Shown: piece after piece, positions 18,214-26,060 of the stretch
Layout of the letters: the number at the start of each line of letters is the position of its first letter
Position numbering within the stretch: position 1 is the stretch's first letter
DNA from: Pedobacter miscanthi
GTDB taxonomy: Bacteria; Bacteroidota; Bacteroidia; Sphingobacteriales; Sphingobacteriaceae
DNA: 64,000 bases
Assembly (NCBI RefSeq): GCF_003315595.1
Contig: NZ_QNQU01000020.1
Location: forward strand, 1 to 64,000
Direction of reading: 5' to 3'
Notes under the pieces: model-generated
Seen by the model: the letters and a program-made list of their open reading frames with translations, nothing else
Database searches by the model: none
Told to the model about the DNA's origin: nothing
Position numbers and translations under genes: made by a program

Positions 18214-20528
18214 ACCAACTCAGCGTTATTTACTTCAAGTTCGGTATTTCCGGCCAATTTATAAAACTGGTTCCTGATGCCGATTTCTAAATCTATAGCT
18301 GCATGGTTTTTAATGCTGATTCCGTTTTCAGCGATATTGATTTTCAAAGTTGCTCCCCTGAAACCTATGGTAAACGAAAATGATTTCCATTTGCCAGGCA
18401 AAAACGGGTTGAACTGCAGTTTACCATCGCGAACACGCATACCCGCAAAACCTTCTACCACGCTCATCCAGGTACCGGCCATAGAAGTGATGTGCAAACC
18501 ATCTTCGGTATCGTTGTTATAATCATCGAGATCTAAACGGGCGGTACGTAAATAAAATTCGTAAGCACGGGCCTCATCGTTTAATTTAGCAGCCAAAATA
18601 CTGTGTACGCAGGGCGATAAAGAACTTTCGTGCACGGTACGCGGCTCGTAGAAATCGAAATTACGTTTCAGCGTTTCGAGGTCGTAATCTTCTTCAAAGA
18701 AATATAAGCCCTGTAATACATCGGCCTGTTTAATAAAGTTGGAACGTAAAATCCTGTCCCAACTCCATTTCTGGTTAATCGGGCGTTCGCTGGCAGGTAA
18801 ATCTTTAACCAGAACCTGTTCTTTATCTAAATAACCATCCTGTTGTAAGAAAATACCTAATTTTTCGTCCTGCGGATAATACATCTTCTCGATGATATCG
18901 GCCCAGTCCGCAAATTCCTTTTGCTCGAAATTTAAGCTTTTTAGCAGGCTGTTATATTTTTCTGGTTGTAGTGTTTCTACAATTTTTGCCGCTTCGGTGG
19001 CATATTTCATGCACCATGTGGCCAGAATATTGGTGTACCAGTTATTATTTACGTTGTTTTCATATTCATTTGGACCAGTTACGCCAAGCATTACATATTG
19101 CTGTTTATCGCTGCTCCAGTTAACGCGCTGTTTCCAGAAACGGGCAATACCAATCAGTACCTCTAGGCCGAAATCAGACAGGTAGCTTTCATCTCCGGTG
19201 TAACGGATGTAATTAAAAATGGCAAAAGCAATGGCCCCGTTACGGTGGATTTCCTCGAAGGTAATTTCCCATTCGTTGTGGCATTCTTCGCCGTTCATCG
19301 TTACCATCGGATAAAGCGCAGCCCCATCTTTAAAGCCTAATTTTGCTGCATTTTCGATGGCCTTACCCAATTGTTTATGGCGGTAAACCAACAGGTTTTT
19401 GCTTACTTCCTGAGGTGCAGTAGCGAGGTAAAAAGGCACACAATAAGCCTCGGTATCCCAATAGGTAGAGCCTCCGTATTTTTCGCCGGTAAAACCTTTT
19501 GGGCCAATGTTCAAACGGTCGTCTTTACCTGTATAGGTTTGGAAAAGCTGAAAGATATTGAAACGAATAGCCTGCTGGGCAGAAACATCGCCTTCGATAA
19601 TGATATCGCTTTCTTCCCATTTGTTTGCCCATGCTTCAGTTTGTTCTTTCAATAAAGTATCGAAACCTTTGGCAGATGCTTTTGCAATTACGGATTTGGT
19701 TTCTTTTAAAAGTGATTCTTTTGCATAATTTTCGGAAGATAAATTGGCGGCGATTTTAACCAAAGTAATTTCTTCGTTTGCTTTAACTTCCACAACAAAA
19801 GTTTGTCCAACGAATTTCTCCCTACGTACCTCTTCCGGATTAATATCCAGTTTCTGGCCGTTTTTATATAATCCGGTGTTACTTCCGGTGCAAACTTCAA
19901 ATTCGGTTTTCTTTGTCCTTAATTTGATATAAGCTTCAGTTCCACTGATTTCATCAGATACTTTATCCCAGAATTTTTCATCGTAATTACTATCCTGATT
20001 TTTAACATCACCATCAATAAAGGGTGTTAAAGTTAATTTTCCATCAAAATTTAAAGGACTGATGCTATAACGAATGGCCCCAACTTCATCATCGGCTATG
20101 CTGCAAAAACGGGTTGATTTTACCTTTAAAGTTTTACCGCTTTTTAATTTTGCCGTAAAGCTACGCTCCAGGTATCCGGCGTGCATGTTCAGTATACGTT
20201 TAAAATCGCTTACTTCGGCCGTTGCCAAATCAAGAATTTCATCGCCTATTTTCACTTCAATTCCTATCCAGTTGGCCGCATTTAAAACTTTTGCAAAATA
20301 TTCGGGATAGCCATTTTTCCACCAGCCCACACGGGTTTTGTCGGGGTAGTAAACGCCTGCAACATAATTACCTGGTAAGGTTTCTCCGGTATAGGTTTCT
20401 TCAAAATTGGCACGCTGCCCCATACGGCCGTTGCCCAGGCTGAAAATACTTTCTGAAATTTTATTTAAATGTGGATCAAAGCCTTCTTCGATAATATTCC
20501 ACTCATCTGCTTTAATGTAATTTTTCAT
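18210..20528 (-). CDS. GH65 family maltose phosphorylase
   Basis: This 772-residue cytoplasmic enzyme has the GH65 layout: an N-terminal beta-sandwich (to about 270), a helical barrel (about 320-690) and a small C-terminal beta domain. The substrate-binding motif STYWDTEAYCVPF (354-366) and the GVTGPNEYENNVNNN segment with Glu488 at the catalytic acid position are both present. It should convert maltose and phosphate to glucose and beta-glucose-1-phosphate. Other GH65 members act on trehalose or kojibiose, but the adjacent maltose transporter-type MFS gene, GH13 genes and beta-phosphoglucomutase favour maltose. It overlaps the next GH13 gene by 4 bp (ATGA). No signal peptide is seen. Confidence 0.92.
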   Translation of the reverse strand: MKNYIKADEWNIIEEGFDPHLNKISESIFSLGNGRMGQRANFEETYTGETLPGNYVAGVYYPDKTRVGWWKNGYPEYFAKVLNAANWIGIEVKIGDEILDLATAEVSDFKRILNMHAGYLERSFTAKLKSGKTLKVKSTRFCSIADDEVGAIRYSISPLNFDGKLTLTPFIDGDVKNQDSNYDEKFWDKVSDEISGTEAYIKLRTKKTEFEVCTGSNTGLYKNGQKLDINPEEVRREKFVGQTFVVEVKANEEITLVKIAANLSSENYAKESLLKETKSVIAKASAKGFDTLLKEQTEAWANKWEESDIIIEGDVSAQQAIRFNIFQLFQTYTGKDDRLNIGPKGFTGEKYGGSTYWDTEAYCVPFYLATAPQEVSKNLLVYRHKQLGKAIENAAKLGFKDGAALYPMVTMNGEECHNEWEITFEEIHRNGAIAFAIFNYIRYTGDESYLSDFGLEVLIGIARFWKQRVNWSSDKQQYVMLGVTGPNEYENNVNNNWYTNILATWCMKYATEAAKIVETLQPEKYNSLLKSLNFEQKEFADWADIIEKMYYPQDEKLGIFLQQDGYLDKEQVLVKDLPASERPINQKWSWDRILRSNFIKQADVLQGLYFFEEDYDLETLKRNFDFYEPRTVHESSLSPCVHSILAAKLNDEARAYEFYLRTARLDLDDYNNDTEDGLHITSMAGTWMSVVEGFAGMRVRDGKLQFNPFLPGKWKSFSFTIGFRGATLKINIAENGISIKNHAAIDLEIGIRNQFYKLAGNTELEVNNAELV

Positions 20529-20532
20529 AATA

Positions 20533-20652
20533 TAGTATCAAGTAGGAGTAACTGGTATCAAGTAGTTGGTATCAGGTAATTAGTATCAGGTATCAAGATA
20601 AATTCATTGTTGATACTTGATTCTTCATACTTTATTGTTGATACTTGATACT
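20533..20652. repeat. Repeats of GTATCAAGTA in the GH65/pgmB spacer
   Basis: Four direct GTATCA(A/G)GTA-like units at about 20534, 20555, 20569 and 20583 are followed by two inverted units (TTGATACTTGAT) at about 20610 and 20638. The outer arms AGTATCAAGTA (20533-20543) and TACTTGATACT (20642-20652) are exact complements and can fold into one long hairpin across the whole gap. Confidence 0.75.
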
Positions 20653-20655
20653 CCT

Positions 20656-21339
20656 TTACAACTCTTCTAAATCTTTAACTGTTAATTTATCTAATCCGCT
20701 TACTACCACATCTGCCTGGGTGAGTATGTTTTTTTCGCCGATACCAATGGCTTTCATGCCACCTCTTTTTGCGGCTTCCACACCTGCAACAGCATCTTCA
20801 AAAACCACACATTCATCGGGTTTAAAACCTAGAAGTTCGGCTCCTTTTAAAAATACTTCGGGATCGGGTTTAGATTTGGTAACCATATTGCCGTCTACAA
20901 TTTCATCGAAGAAATGGGCAAGCTCTGTTTTTTCTAAAATAATTCCGGAGTTTTTACTTGCCGAACCTAAAGCCAGTTTGTAGCCGGCTTTGTGTATTGC
21001 GGTTAAAAAATCAACCGTTCCGGGCAAAACTTCTGCAGGTGTCATTTTGGTGATCATATCTACATACCAGCTATTTTTTAAGGTAGCCAATTCTTCTTTT
21101 TCTGCATCGGTTTTATCCACTCCGCCCCAGGCCAAAATCTTATTCAAACTTTCTACGCGGCTCACTCCTTTTAACTGTTCGTTCTGCTCTTCTGTAAAAT
21201 CGAAGCCCATGGTATTGGCCAAACGTTTCCAGGCTTTATAATGATAAACTGCAGTATCAACCAGTACGCCGTCTAAATCGAATAAACAAGCTTTAATGGA
21301 AGATGTAGGAGGTAATATGTTAGATGTATTATTTTGCAT
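20656..21339 (-). CDS. pgmB: Beta-phosphoglucomutase
   Basis: This 227-residue HAD-superfamily protein has the nucleophile motif DLDGVLVD (Asp21 and Asp23), the cap region with the helical insert seen in beta-phosphoglucomutases, motif II serine in ALGSASKN and the late acidic motif FEDAVAGVEAAK. It should convert beta-glucose-1-phosphate from the GH65 phosphorylase to glucose-6-phosphate, feeding glycolysis. The gene lies between the GH13 and GH65 genes on the same strand; the pairing with GH65 is the standard maltose or trehalose phosphorylase route. Cytoplasmic. Confidence 0.94.
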   Translation of the reverse strand: MQNNTSNILPPTSSIKACLFDLDGVLVDTAVYHYKAWKRLANTMGFDFTEEQNEQLKGVSRVESLNKILAWGGVDKTDAEKEELATLKNSWYVDMITKMTPAEVLPGTVDFLTAIHKAGYKLALGSASKNSGIILEKTELAHFFDEIVDGNMVTKSKPDPEVFLKGAELLGFKPDECVVFEDAVAGVEAAKRGGMKAIGIGEKNILTQADVVVSGLDKLTVKDLEEL

Positions 21340-21352
21340 GTTTTTATAACTA

Positions 21353-21374
21353 GCCGTCGACTGAAGTCGACGGC
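21353..21374. repeat. Hairpin repeat between GH13 and pgmB
   Basis: GCCGTCGACT and AGTCGACGGC form a perfect 10-bp stem with a 2-nt centre. No T-run follows, so it looks more like a REP-type stem than a terminator. Confidence 0.6.
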
Positions 21375-21380
21375 AATAAA

Positions 21381-23294
21381 TTAATTTAATTCGAGTACCA
21401 ATGTTGTTTTTGCAGGTACTTTAATGTTTTTAAAATCGATGTTTTCGCCCAAGATTACATTTTTAGCAGTTGTAATTCCGGTTGTTCTTTCTGCAAAGCG
21501 ATTGGTATTTAATGTTTTTTCTTTTTCTGTGTTGTTTACAATAACCATTACAGTGCCTTTTGGTTCGGCATTGTAGCGGAAATAAACATAAATATCATCC
21601 TGTGGTACAAATTGCATCAGCTTACCAGTTTGCAGGGCTGCGCTGTTTTTACGGAAATTAGCAAGCGTTTTTACAAAGTTGAAAGCCTCGTTTTCTTTAT
21701 TTGTACGACCATCAGCAACAAATTTGTCTTTTTTATCACCTTCCCATCCGCCCGGAAAATCAGAACGGATTAAACCATCTGGGTTGGAAAAGTTTTTCAT
21801 CAGGATTTCGGTTCCGTAATACATCTGTGGAATGCCCCGCATGGTTAACAGAATACTCATTCCCATTTTATATTTGTCGAAATCTTCGCCCACCATCGAG
21901 TAAAAACGGCTCATATCGTGGTTATCTAGAAAAATGCAGTTGGTATTTGGGTTTTTATACAGAAAATCGTGCGCCAGGGTTGCATACAAGCGGTTAACGC
22001 CATCAACCCAGCCGTTTTTACCATTTATGCCCTCGTAAATTGCATCTTTTAAGGTAGCATCGGTAATACCCTGAAGGTGCGTATCAAATCCACGGTTAAC
22101 CGTATTGCCACCGGTAAAAAAAGCCTGATTGGCCACCGCAGTTACCAATGTTTCGCCAAAAACCGATAAATGCGGAAATTCTGCCTGAACTTTTAAAGCC
22201 CAGTCGGCCATGTAAACAGGATCGTTATAACCATAAGTATCTAAACGTAAACCATCAATACCGGCATACTCGATCCACCAGATGTGGTTTTGAGTAAGGT
22301 AATTTTGCACGTAAGGATTACGCTGATTTAAATCGGGCATTGAAGGGACGAACCAGCCATCTAGCATCTGTTTGCGGTCGGCTGCAGAAGCATGGATATC
22401 CATCACCGCCTGGTCGCGGTAACTGGTCTGTGTATATTTTGGCCATTGGTTTAACCAGCTTTTCATTGGTAAATCTTTATAAAACCAATGTTGGGTACCA
22501 ATGTGGTTGTGTACAATATCTTTAATTACTTTTAAACCCCTGGCGTGGGCAACCTCTACATATTTTTTGTAAAGTGCATTTGTGCCGTAACGCGGGTCTA
22601 TTTTGTAGTGATCGGTTACCGCATAACCATGGTAAGAAGCATGTGGCATATCGTTTTCTATCTCCGGGGTCATCCAAACGGTAGTTACGCCTAAATCTTT
22701 CAGGTAATCGAGGTGATTGATTACACCCTGAATATCGCCACCATGACGGTAGTACATGCTATCGCGGTTTAATGCGGTTTCAGTTAAACCCTGTACCACA
22801 TCATTGCTTTTATCGCCGTTCGAAAAACGATCGGGCATTAAAAGGTAAATAAAATCTTTGTTGGTTACGCCCTGATTACGGCCTGCACTTTTATCGCGGT
22901 TCTTTAATTCGTAGGTGTAAGTAAATATCTTTTTTCCGTTAACCGAAAAGTTAACAGGGAATTTTCCGGCCCTGGCAGACGGAGCAATAGTTAAATCGAG
23001 AAAGAGGTAATTCGGATTTTCAACTTTATTAACTTTTACGAGTTTTACCCCCGGATAAGTTAAAGAAACTGAACTTGAAGCAATGTTTTCGCCATGAACG
23101 AGCAACTGCAATTTTGGATTATGCATCCCTGTAAACCAGAACATCGGCTCAATGCGTTCTAATTTTTGAGCAAAGAGATTAATGCCTGACAAAAGCATAA
23201 TCAGGACGGCTAAAAATGTCCTTTTTAAAAAAGAAGCGTTAGTATGAGCATTAAATGGCAACTGAGAAATTGAAAAGGTATGAGATCTGTTCAT
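21381..23294 (-). CDS. GH13 neopullulanase/cyclomaltodextrinase-like enzyme (SusA-like)
   Basis: This 637-residue exported enzyme has a long N-terminal leader with the hydrophobic part at about 27-42 ending in FAQ, a Cyc-maltodextrinase N-terminal beta domain (about 45-135), a GH13 barrel and a C-terminal beta domain. Catalytic regions are DIVHNH (259-264), GLRLDTYG with nucleophile Asp352, FGETL with Glu381, and DNHDMSRF with Asp460. This set resembles neopullulanase SusA, which makes maltose and maltotriose from imported oligosaccharides in the periplasm. It follows susE, with a terminator-like hairpin in the spacer that may lower its level relative to the binding proteins. Confidence 0.93.
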   Translation of the reverse strand: MNRSHTFSISQLPFNAHTNASFLKRTFLAVLIMLLSGINLFAQKLERIEPMFWFTGMHNPKLQLLVHGENIASSSVSLTYPGVKLVKVNKVENPNYLFLDLTIAPSARAGKFPVNFSVNGKKIFTYTYELKNRDKSAGRNQGVTNKDFIYLLMPDRFSNGDKSNDVVQGLTETALNRDSMYYRHGGDIQGVINHLDYLKDLGVTTVWMTPEIENDMPHASYHGYAVTDHYKIDPRYGTNALYKKYVEVAHARGLKVIKDIVHNHIGTQHWFYKDLPMKSWLNQWPKYTQTSYRDQAVMDIHASAADRKQMLDGWFVPSMPDLNQRNPYVQNYLTQNHIWWIEYAGIDGLRLDTYGYNDPVYMADWALKVQAEFPHLSVFGETLVTAVANQAFFTGGNTVNRGFDTHLQGITDATLKDAIYEGINGKNGWVDGVNRLYATLAHDFLYKNPNTNCIFLDNHDMSRFYSMVGEDFDKYKMGMSILLTMRGIPQMYYGTEILMKNFSNPDGLIRSDFPGGWEGDKKDKFVADGRTNKENEAFNFVKTLANFRKNSAALQTGKLMQFVPQDDIYVYFRYNAEPKGTVMVIVNNTEKEKTLNTNRFAERTTGITTAKNVILGENIDFKNIKVPAKTTLVLELN

Positions 23295-23313
23295 GCTAAA
23301 ACTTTAAGGATTT

Positions 23314-23341
23314 AAAAAGCCCCGCGGTTAAACCGCAGGGC
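23314..23341 (-). terminator. Terminator or attenuator between susE and GH13 genes
   Basis: GCCCTGCGGTT pairs with AACCGCGGGGC (23319-23341 with G-U pairs), followed by TTTTT on the minus strand. It lies inside the operon, so partial termination after susE is likely. Confidence 0.6.
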
Positions 23342-23353
23342 AGATAATAAGGA

Positions 23354-24370
23354 TTAATTTTTAACCATTGTAGCCTTTTTAGCCGCTACATCCAGGGTAA
23401 TGGTGTAAGTTCCGGCAGCGGTAACGGCAATATTATCGCCACCATTGGTTAAGGTAGCTAAACTACCACCAAGGTTGGTTCCCCAATCGTGGGCAAACCT
23501 AAATTTGAATGCACCGGTAGTTAAAGTTGCTTTTATGGTATAGAAGTTTGATTTACCATCGTTGGTTACCTTCATATCAGTATCGGTTCCCCAGCCACCT
23601 GCTGTTGCATCACCAATAATCGACCACTCGCTCGGTGTACCAAAAGTATAGGTACCGGTATTTAAGTTAACAGTTACCTGTTTTACCAAAGCATCCGGAG
23701 ATTTTAGGTTGTCGCCGGCAGCAGTACTGATTTTACCCGAACCTGCATCACCATAGGCAATATCCCATTTTTTTGCAGGGGTAATTTTAAATTCAAGGTT
23801 TCCAGGTGTAAAAGCAATCATACCGGTATAAATACCGTTGCTCGATGCTGATATCAAACTATCGGCTGTTGCTGGATCCCAACCCTGATAAGCACCAGGA
23901 ACGTAAACCCATGCTGAAGCTAAATAAGGGGTGGCGGTTAATGTGATTACGTTTGAGTAAGTTAAATCGTTAACTGCAGCACCTGATTTTAACCTTACTT
24001 CTATCTGTGCCGCTGTTCCAACTTTGCCTCCCAACGCTAAAATCATATTGTTCACTTCGGTTATGGTTGGGGCATAAGTTTTAGCAGTTACGGCAATTTC
24101 CCTTACCGGAGAGAAATTAGTTCCTTTTAAACCAAATTGTAAACTGGTATTTACCGGCACCACATATCCTGTTGATGTTGATAAAGGATAACTCAGCGTA
24201 AGTGCAGCCTGTGCACCATTAGATTGTACCAGGTTTAACGTTGTTGCAGATGCTGTTAAAGTGCCTGCAGGTGTAATGTTCGAAACGGTTTGGGTTTCGT
24301 CTTTTTTACACGACCAAAGCGAGATTGCCATAAGGCCAACTGCCAGGGATTTGAAAAATATTGATTTCAT
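23354..24370 (-). CDS. SusE-like outer-membrane starch-binding lipoprotein
   Basis: This 338-residue lipoprotein (Cys21 in the SLWSC lipobox) has an N-terminal SusE domain (about 25-150) and two tandem SusE/SusF-type starch-binding modules (about 160-250, beginning VYVPGAYQGWDP, and about 255-338, with GDATAGGWGTD). The surface Trp residues in these modules would stack on glucose rings. It should hold malto-oligosaccharides at the outer membrane next to SusC/SusD. The gene lies 19 bp after susD, in the usual susC-susD-susE order. Confidence 0.9.
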   Translation of the reverse strand: MKSIFFKSLAVGLMAISLWSCKKDETQTVSNITPAGTLTASATTLNLVQSNGAQAALTLSYPLSTSTGYVVPVNTSLQFGLKGTNFSPVREIAVTAKTYAPTITEVNNMILALGGKVGTAAQIEVRLKSGAAVNDLTYSNVITLTATPYLASAWVYVPGAYQGWDPATADSLISASSNGIYTGMIAFTPGNLEFKITPAKKWDIAYGDAGSGKISTAAGDNLKSPDALVKQVTVNLNTGTYTFGTPSEWSIIGDATAGGWGTDTDMKVTNDGKSNFYTIKATLTTGAFKFRFAHDWGTNLGGSLATLTNGGDNIAVTAAGTYTITLDVAAKKATMVKN

Positions 24371-24389
24371 CTCTTATTAAAAATTAAGA

Positions 24390-25994
24390 TTAATAACCTG
24401 TGTTTTGAACCAAATTCGGATTGGCAATTAAATCGGCCAAAGGAAGTGGATAGAGATTACGGTAAGCTGGCAATGATGCACCTGCCTGTACGCCACCTTT
24501 AAAAGGCCACAAATAAGTTGAACCTGTAAATTTACCGTAACGGATTAAATCAGTACGGCGGTGACCTTCCCAATACAATTCGCGGGCACGCTCATCCAGG
24601 TAAAAATCAACTGTTAAAGCTGCAGCAGAAACATTTCCGCTGGCATTTCCGTAAGCACGCTGGCGCAATAAGTTTACGTAAGTTAATGCCTGTGCAACAC
24701 TACCGCCAGAACCACCACGGGCTACTGCCTCACCATAAATTAAATATTGTTCGGCCAAACGGAACAACGGAAAATCAACAGAGCTAAAGGTTCCGTTAAG
24801 CGAACGGCCCATGGCACCGGTAGAAGTTATATTTTTAAATTTGGTTACCCGTAAACCATCTTTAAAAACACCAACCTCATTAACTGTAGCTTTATCACCT
24901 ACAAATACACCCCTTTTATCTAATTTCCCTAAAGTATCAGGAAATAATGCAGGTAAATTCTGACGGGTTCTGTTTCCAGACCAGCCACCATTTGGCACAC
25001 CATAATCGGATGGACTTCTGTTCATGTATTTATCGGTAAAACCTACCGCTGCATTGATTAAAAATGTTGTACCACCATAATTGGTTCCATTTATACCATC
25101 GTAGTTAATGGTTAAAATGTTTTCGGTATTGTTAAGATCGTTATCAGCTTTAAACAGATCCATGTAGTTATCTTTTAATTTATAACTTGCATTGATCACT
25201 TTGCCTGAGTAGGTGATGGCTTCGGTATATTTTGCTGTTCCGGTATAAACCTGTGCATTTAAGTATAACCTGGCTAACAAAGCCCAGTCGGCACCCTTAT
25301 CGGCACGACCATATTCGTTTGTACGTGCATCGGCTAAATCACCTTCAATTGCTTTCAGTTCAGACTCTACATAAGAAAACAAAGCTGCCCTTTGAATCTG
25401 TTTAGGATTTACTTTACCAATTGCATCATCTTCGGTAACAAATGGTGGATTTCCGAAAGCATCCAACAATACCCAGTACTGATAAGCACGTAAAAAACGG
25501 GCTTCGGCACGGTACTTTGTAACCGCAGTAGCATCGGCTCCGGTAATATTTCTGCTTGCCAGTTTATCGGCTGTGCTTTCGCGCAGAAACTCATTACACA
25601 AAGTGATCTGTAAAATACTCCTTGAATATAAACCACGTAAAAACTGGTTATCAGGGGTTGGCGTGCTGTAATCCAGTTCCGGAATACCCACATCGCCCCA
25701 GGCACAGATCGCCTCATCGGTTACCAGCTCCTGCGAAGTCCAGAATAACCTTAAAAAATCTGCAAAACCAGAGTTTAATCCACCCACATCACTGTTATCA
25801 GATCCTGTAGAACTGGTTAAAGCGTAAGTTGCGTATAGTTTTACTAAACTGTTTTTGTATCCGGCCGGTGTTGCATAAACACTTTCGGCAGTTACATCAT
25901 TGGTTGGTTTTAAGTTTAAATCGTCTTTTTTACAAGCATTTAAACCCACAACTAAAAACCCCAATGCCAATATTGTTTTAAATGAATTTTTCAT
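24390..25994 (-). CDS. SusD/RagB family starch-binding lipoprotein
   Basis: This 534-residue lipoprotein (Cys21 in a GLNAC lipobox) has the TPR-rich N-terminal half and the C-terminal RagB/SusD part with ELYWEGHRRTDLIRYGKF near residue 470, a hallmark of the family. It should form the lid over the SusC barrel and bind malto-oligosaccharides at the cell surface. It begins 66 bp after susC. Substrate is inferred from the neighbouring SusE, GH13 and maltose-handling genes. Confidence 0.94.
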   Translation of the reverse strand: MKNSFKTILALGFLVVGLNACKKDDLNLKPTNDVTAESVYATPAGYKNSLVKLYATYALTSSTGSDNSDVGGLNSGFADFLRLFWTSQELVTDEAICAWGDVGIPELDYSTPTPDNQFLRGLYSRSILQITLCNEFLRESTADKLASRNITGADATAVTKYRAEARFLRAYQYWVLLDAFGNPPFVTEDDAIGKVNPKQIQRAALFSYVESELKAIEGDLADARTNEYGRADKGADWALLARLYLNAQVYTGTAKYTEAITYSGKVINASYKLKDNYMDLFKADNDLNNTENILTINYDGINGTNYGGTTFLINAAVGFTDKYMNRSPSDYGVPNGGWSGNRTRQNLPALFPDTLGKLDKRGVFVGDKATVNEVGVFKDGLRVTKFKNITSTGAMGRSLNGTFSSVDFPLFRLAEQYLIYGEAVARGGSGGSVAQALTYVNLLRQRAYGNASGNVSAAALTVDFYLDERARELYWEGHRRTDLIRYGKFTGSTYLWPFKGGVQAGASLPAYRNLYPLPLADLIANPNLVQNTGY

Positions 25995-26060
25995 TTTCTC
26001 TATTTCTTTGATAGGTATAAAACCTGAAGTTTAATAACCGTTAATTCTTCCTGTTATGTA

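Noticed and set aside
18210..20528. GH65 as trehalose or kojibiose phosphorylase
   Set aside because: Not excluded by sequence alone, but the LacI/SusCDE/GH13/MFS context fits maltose better.
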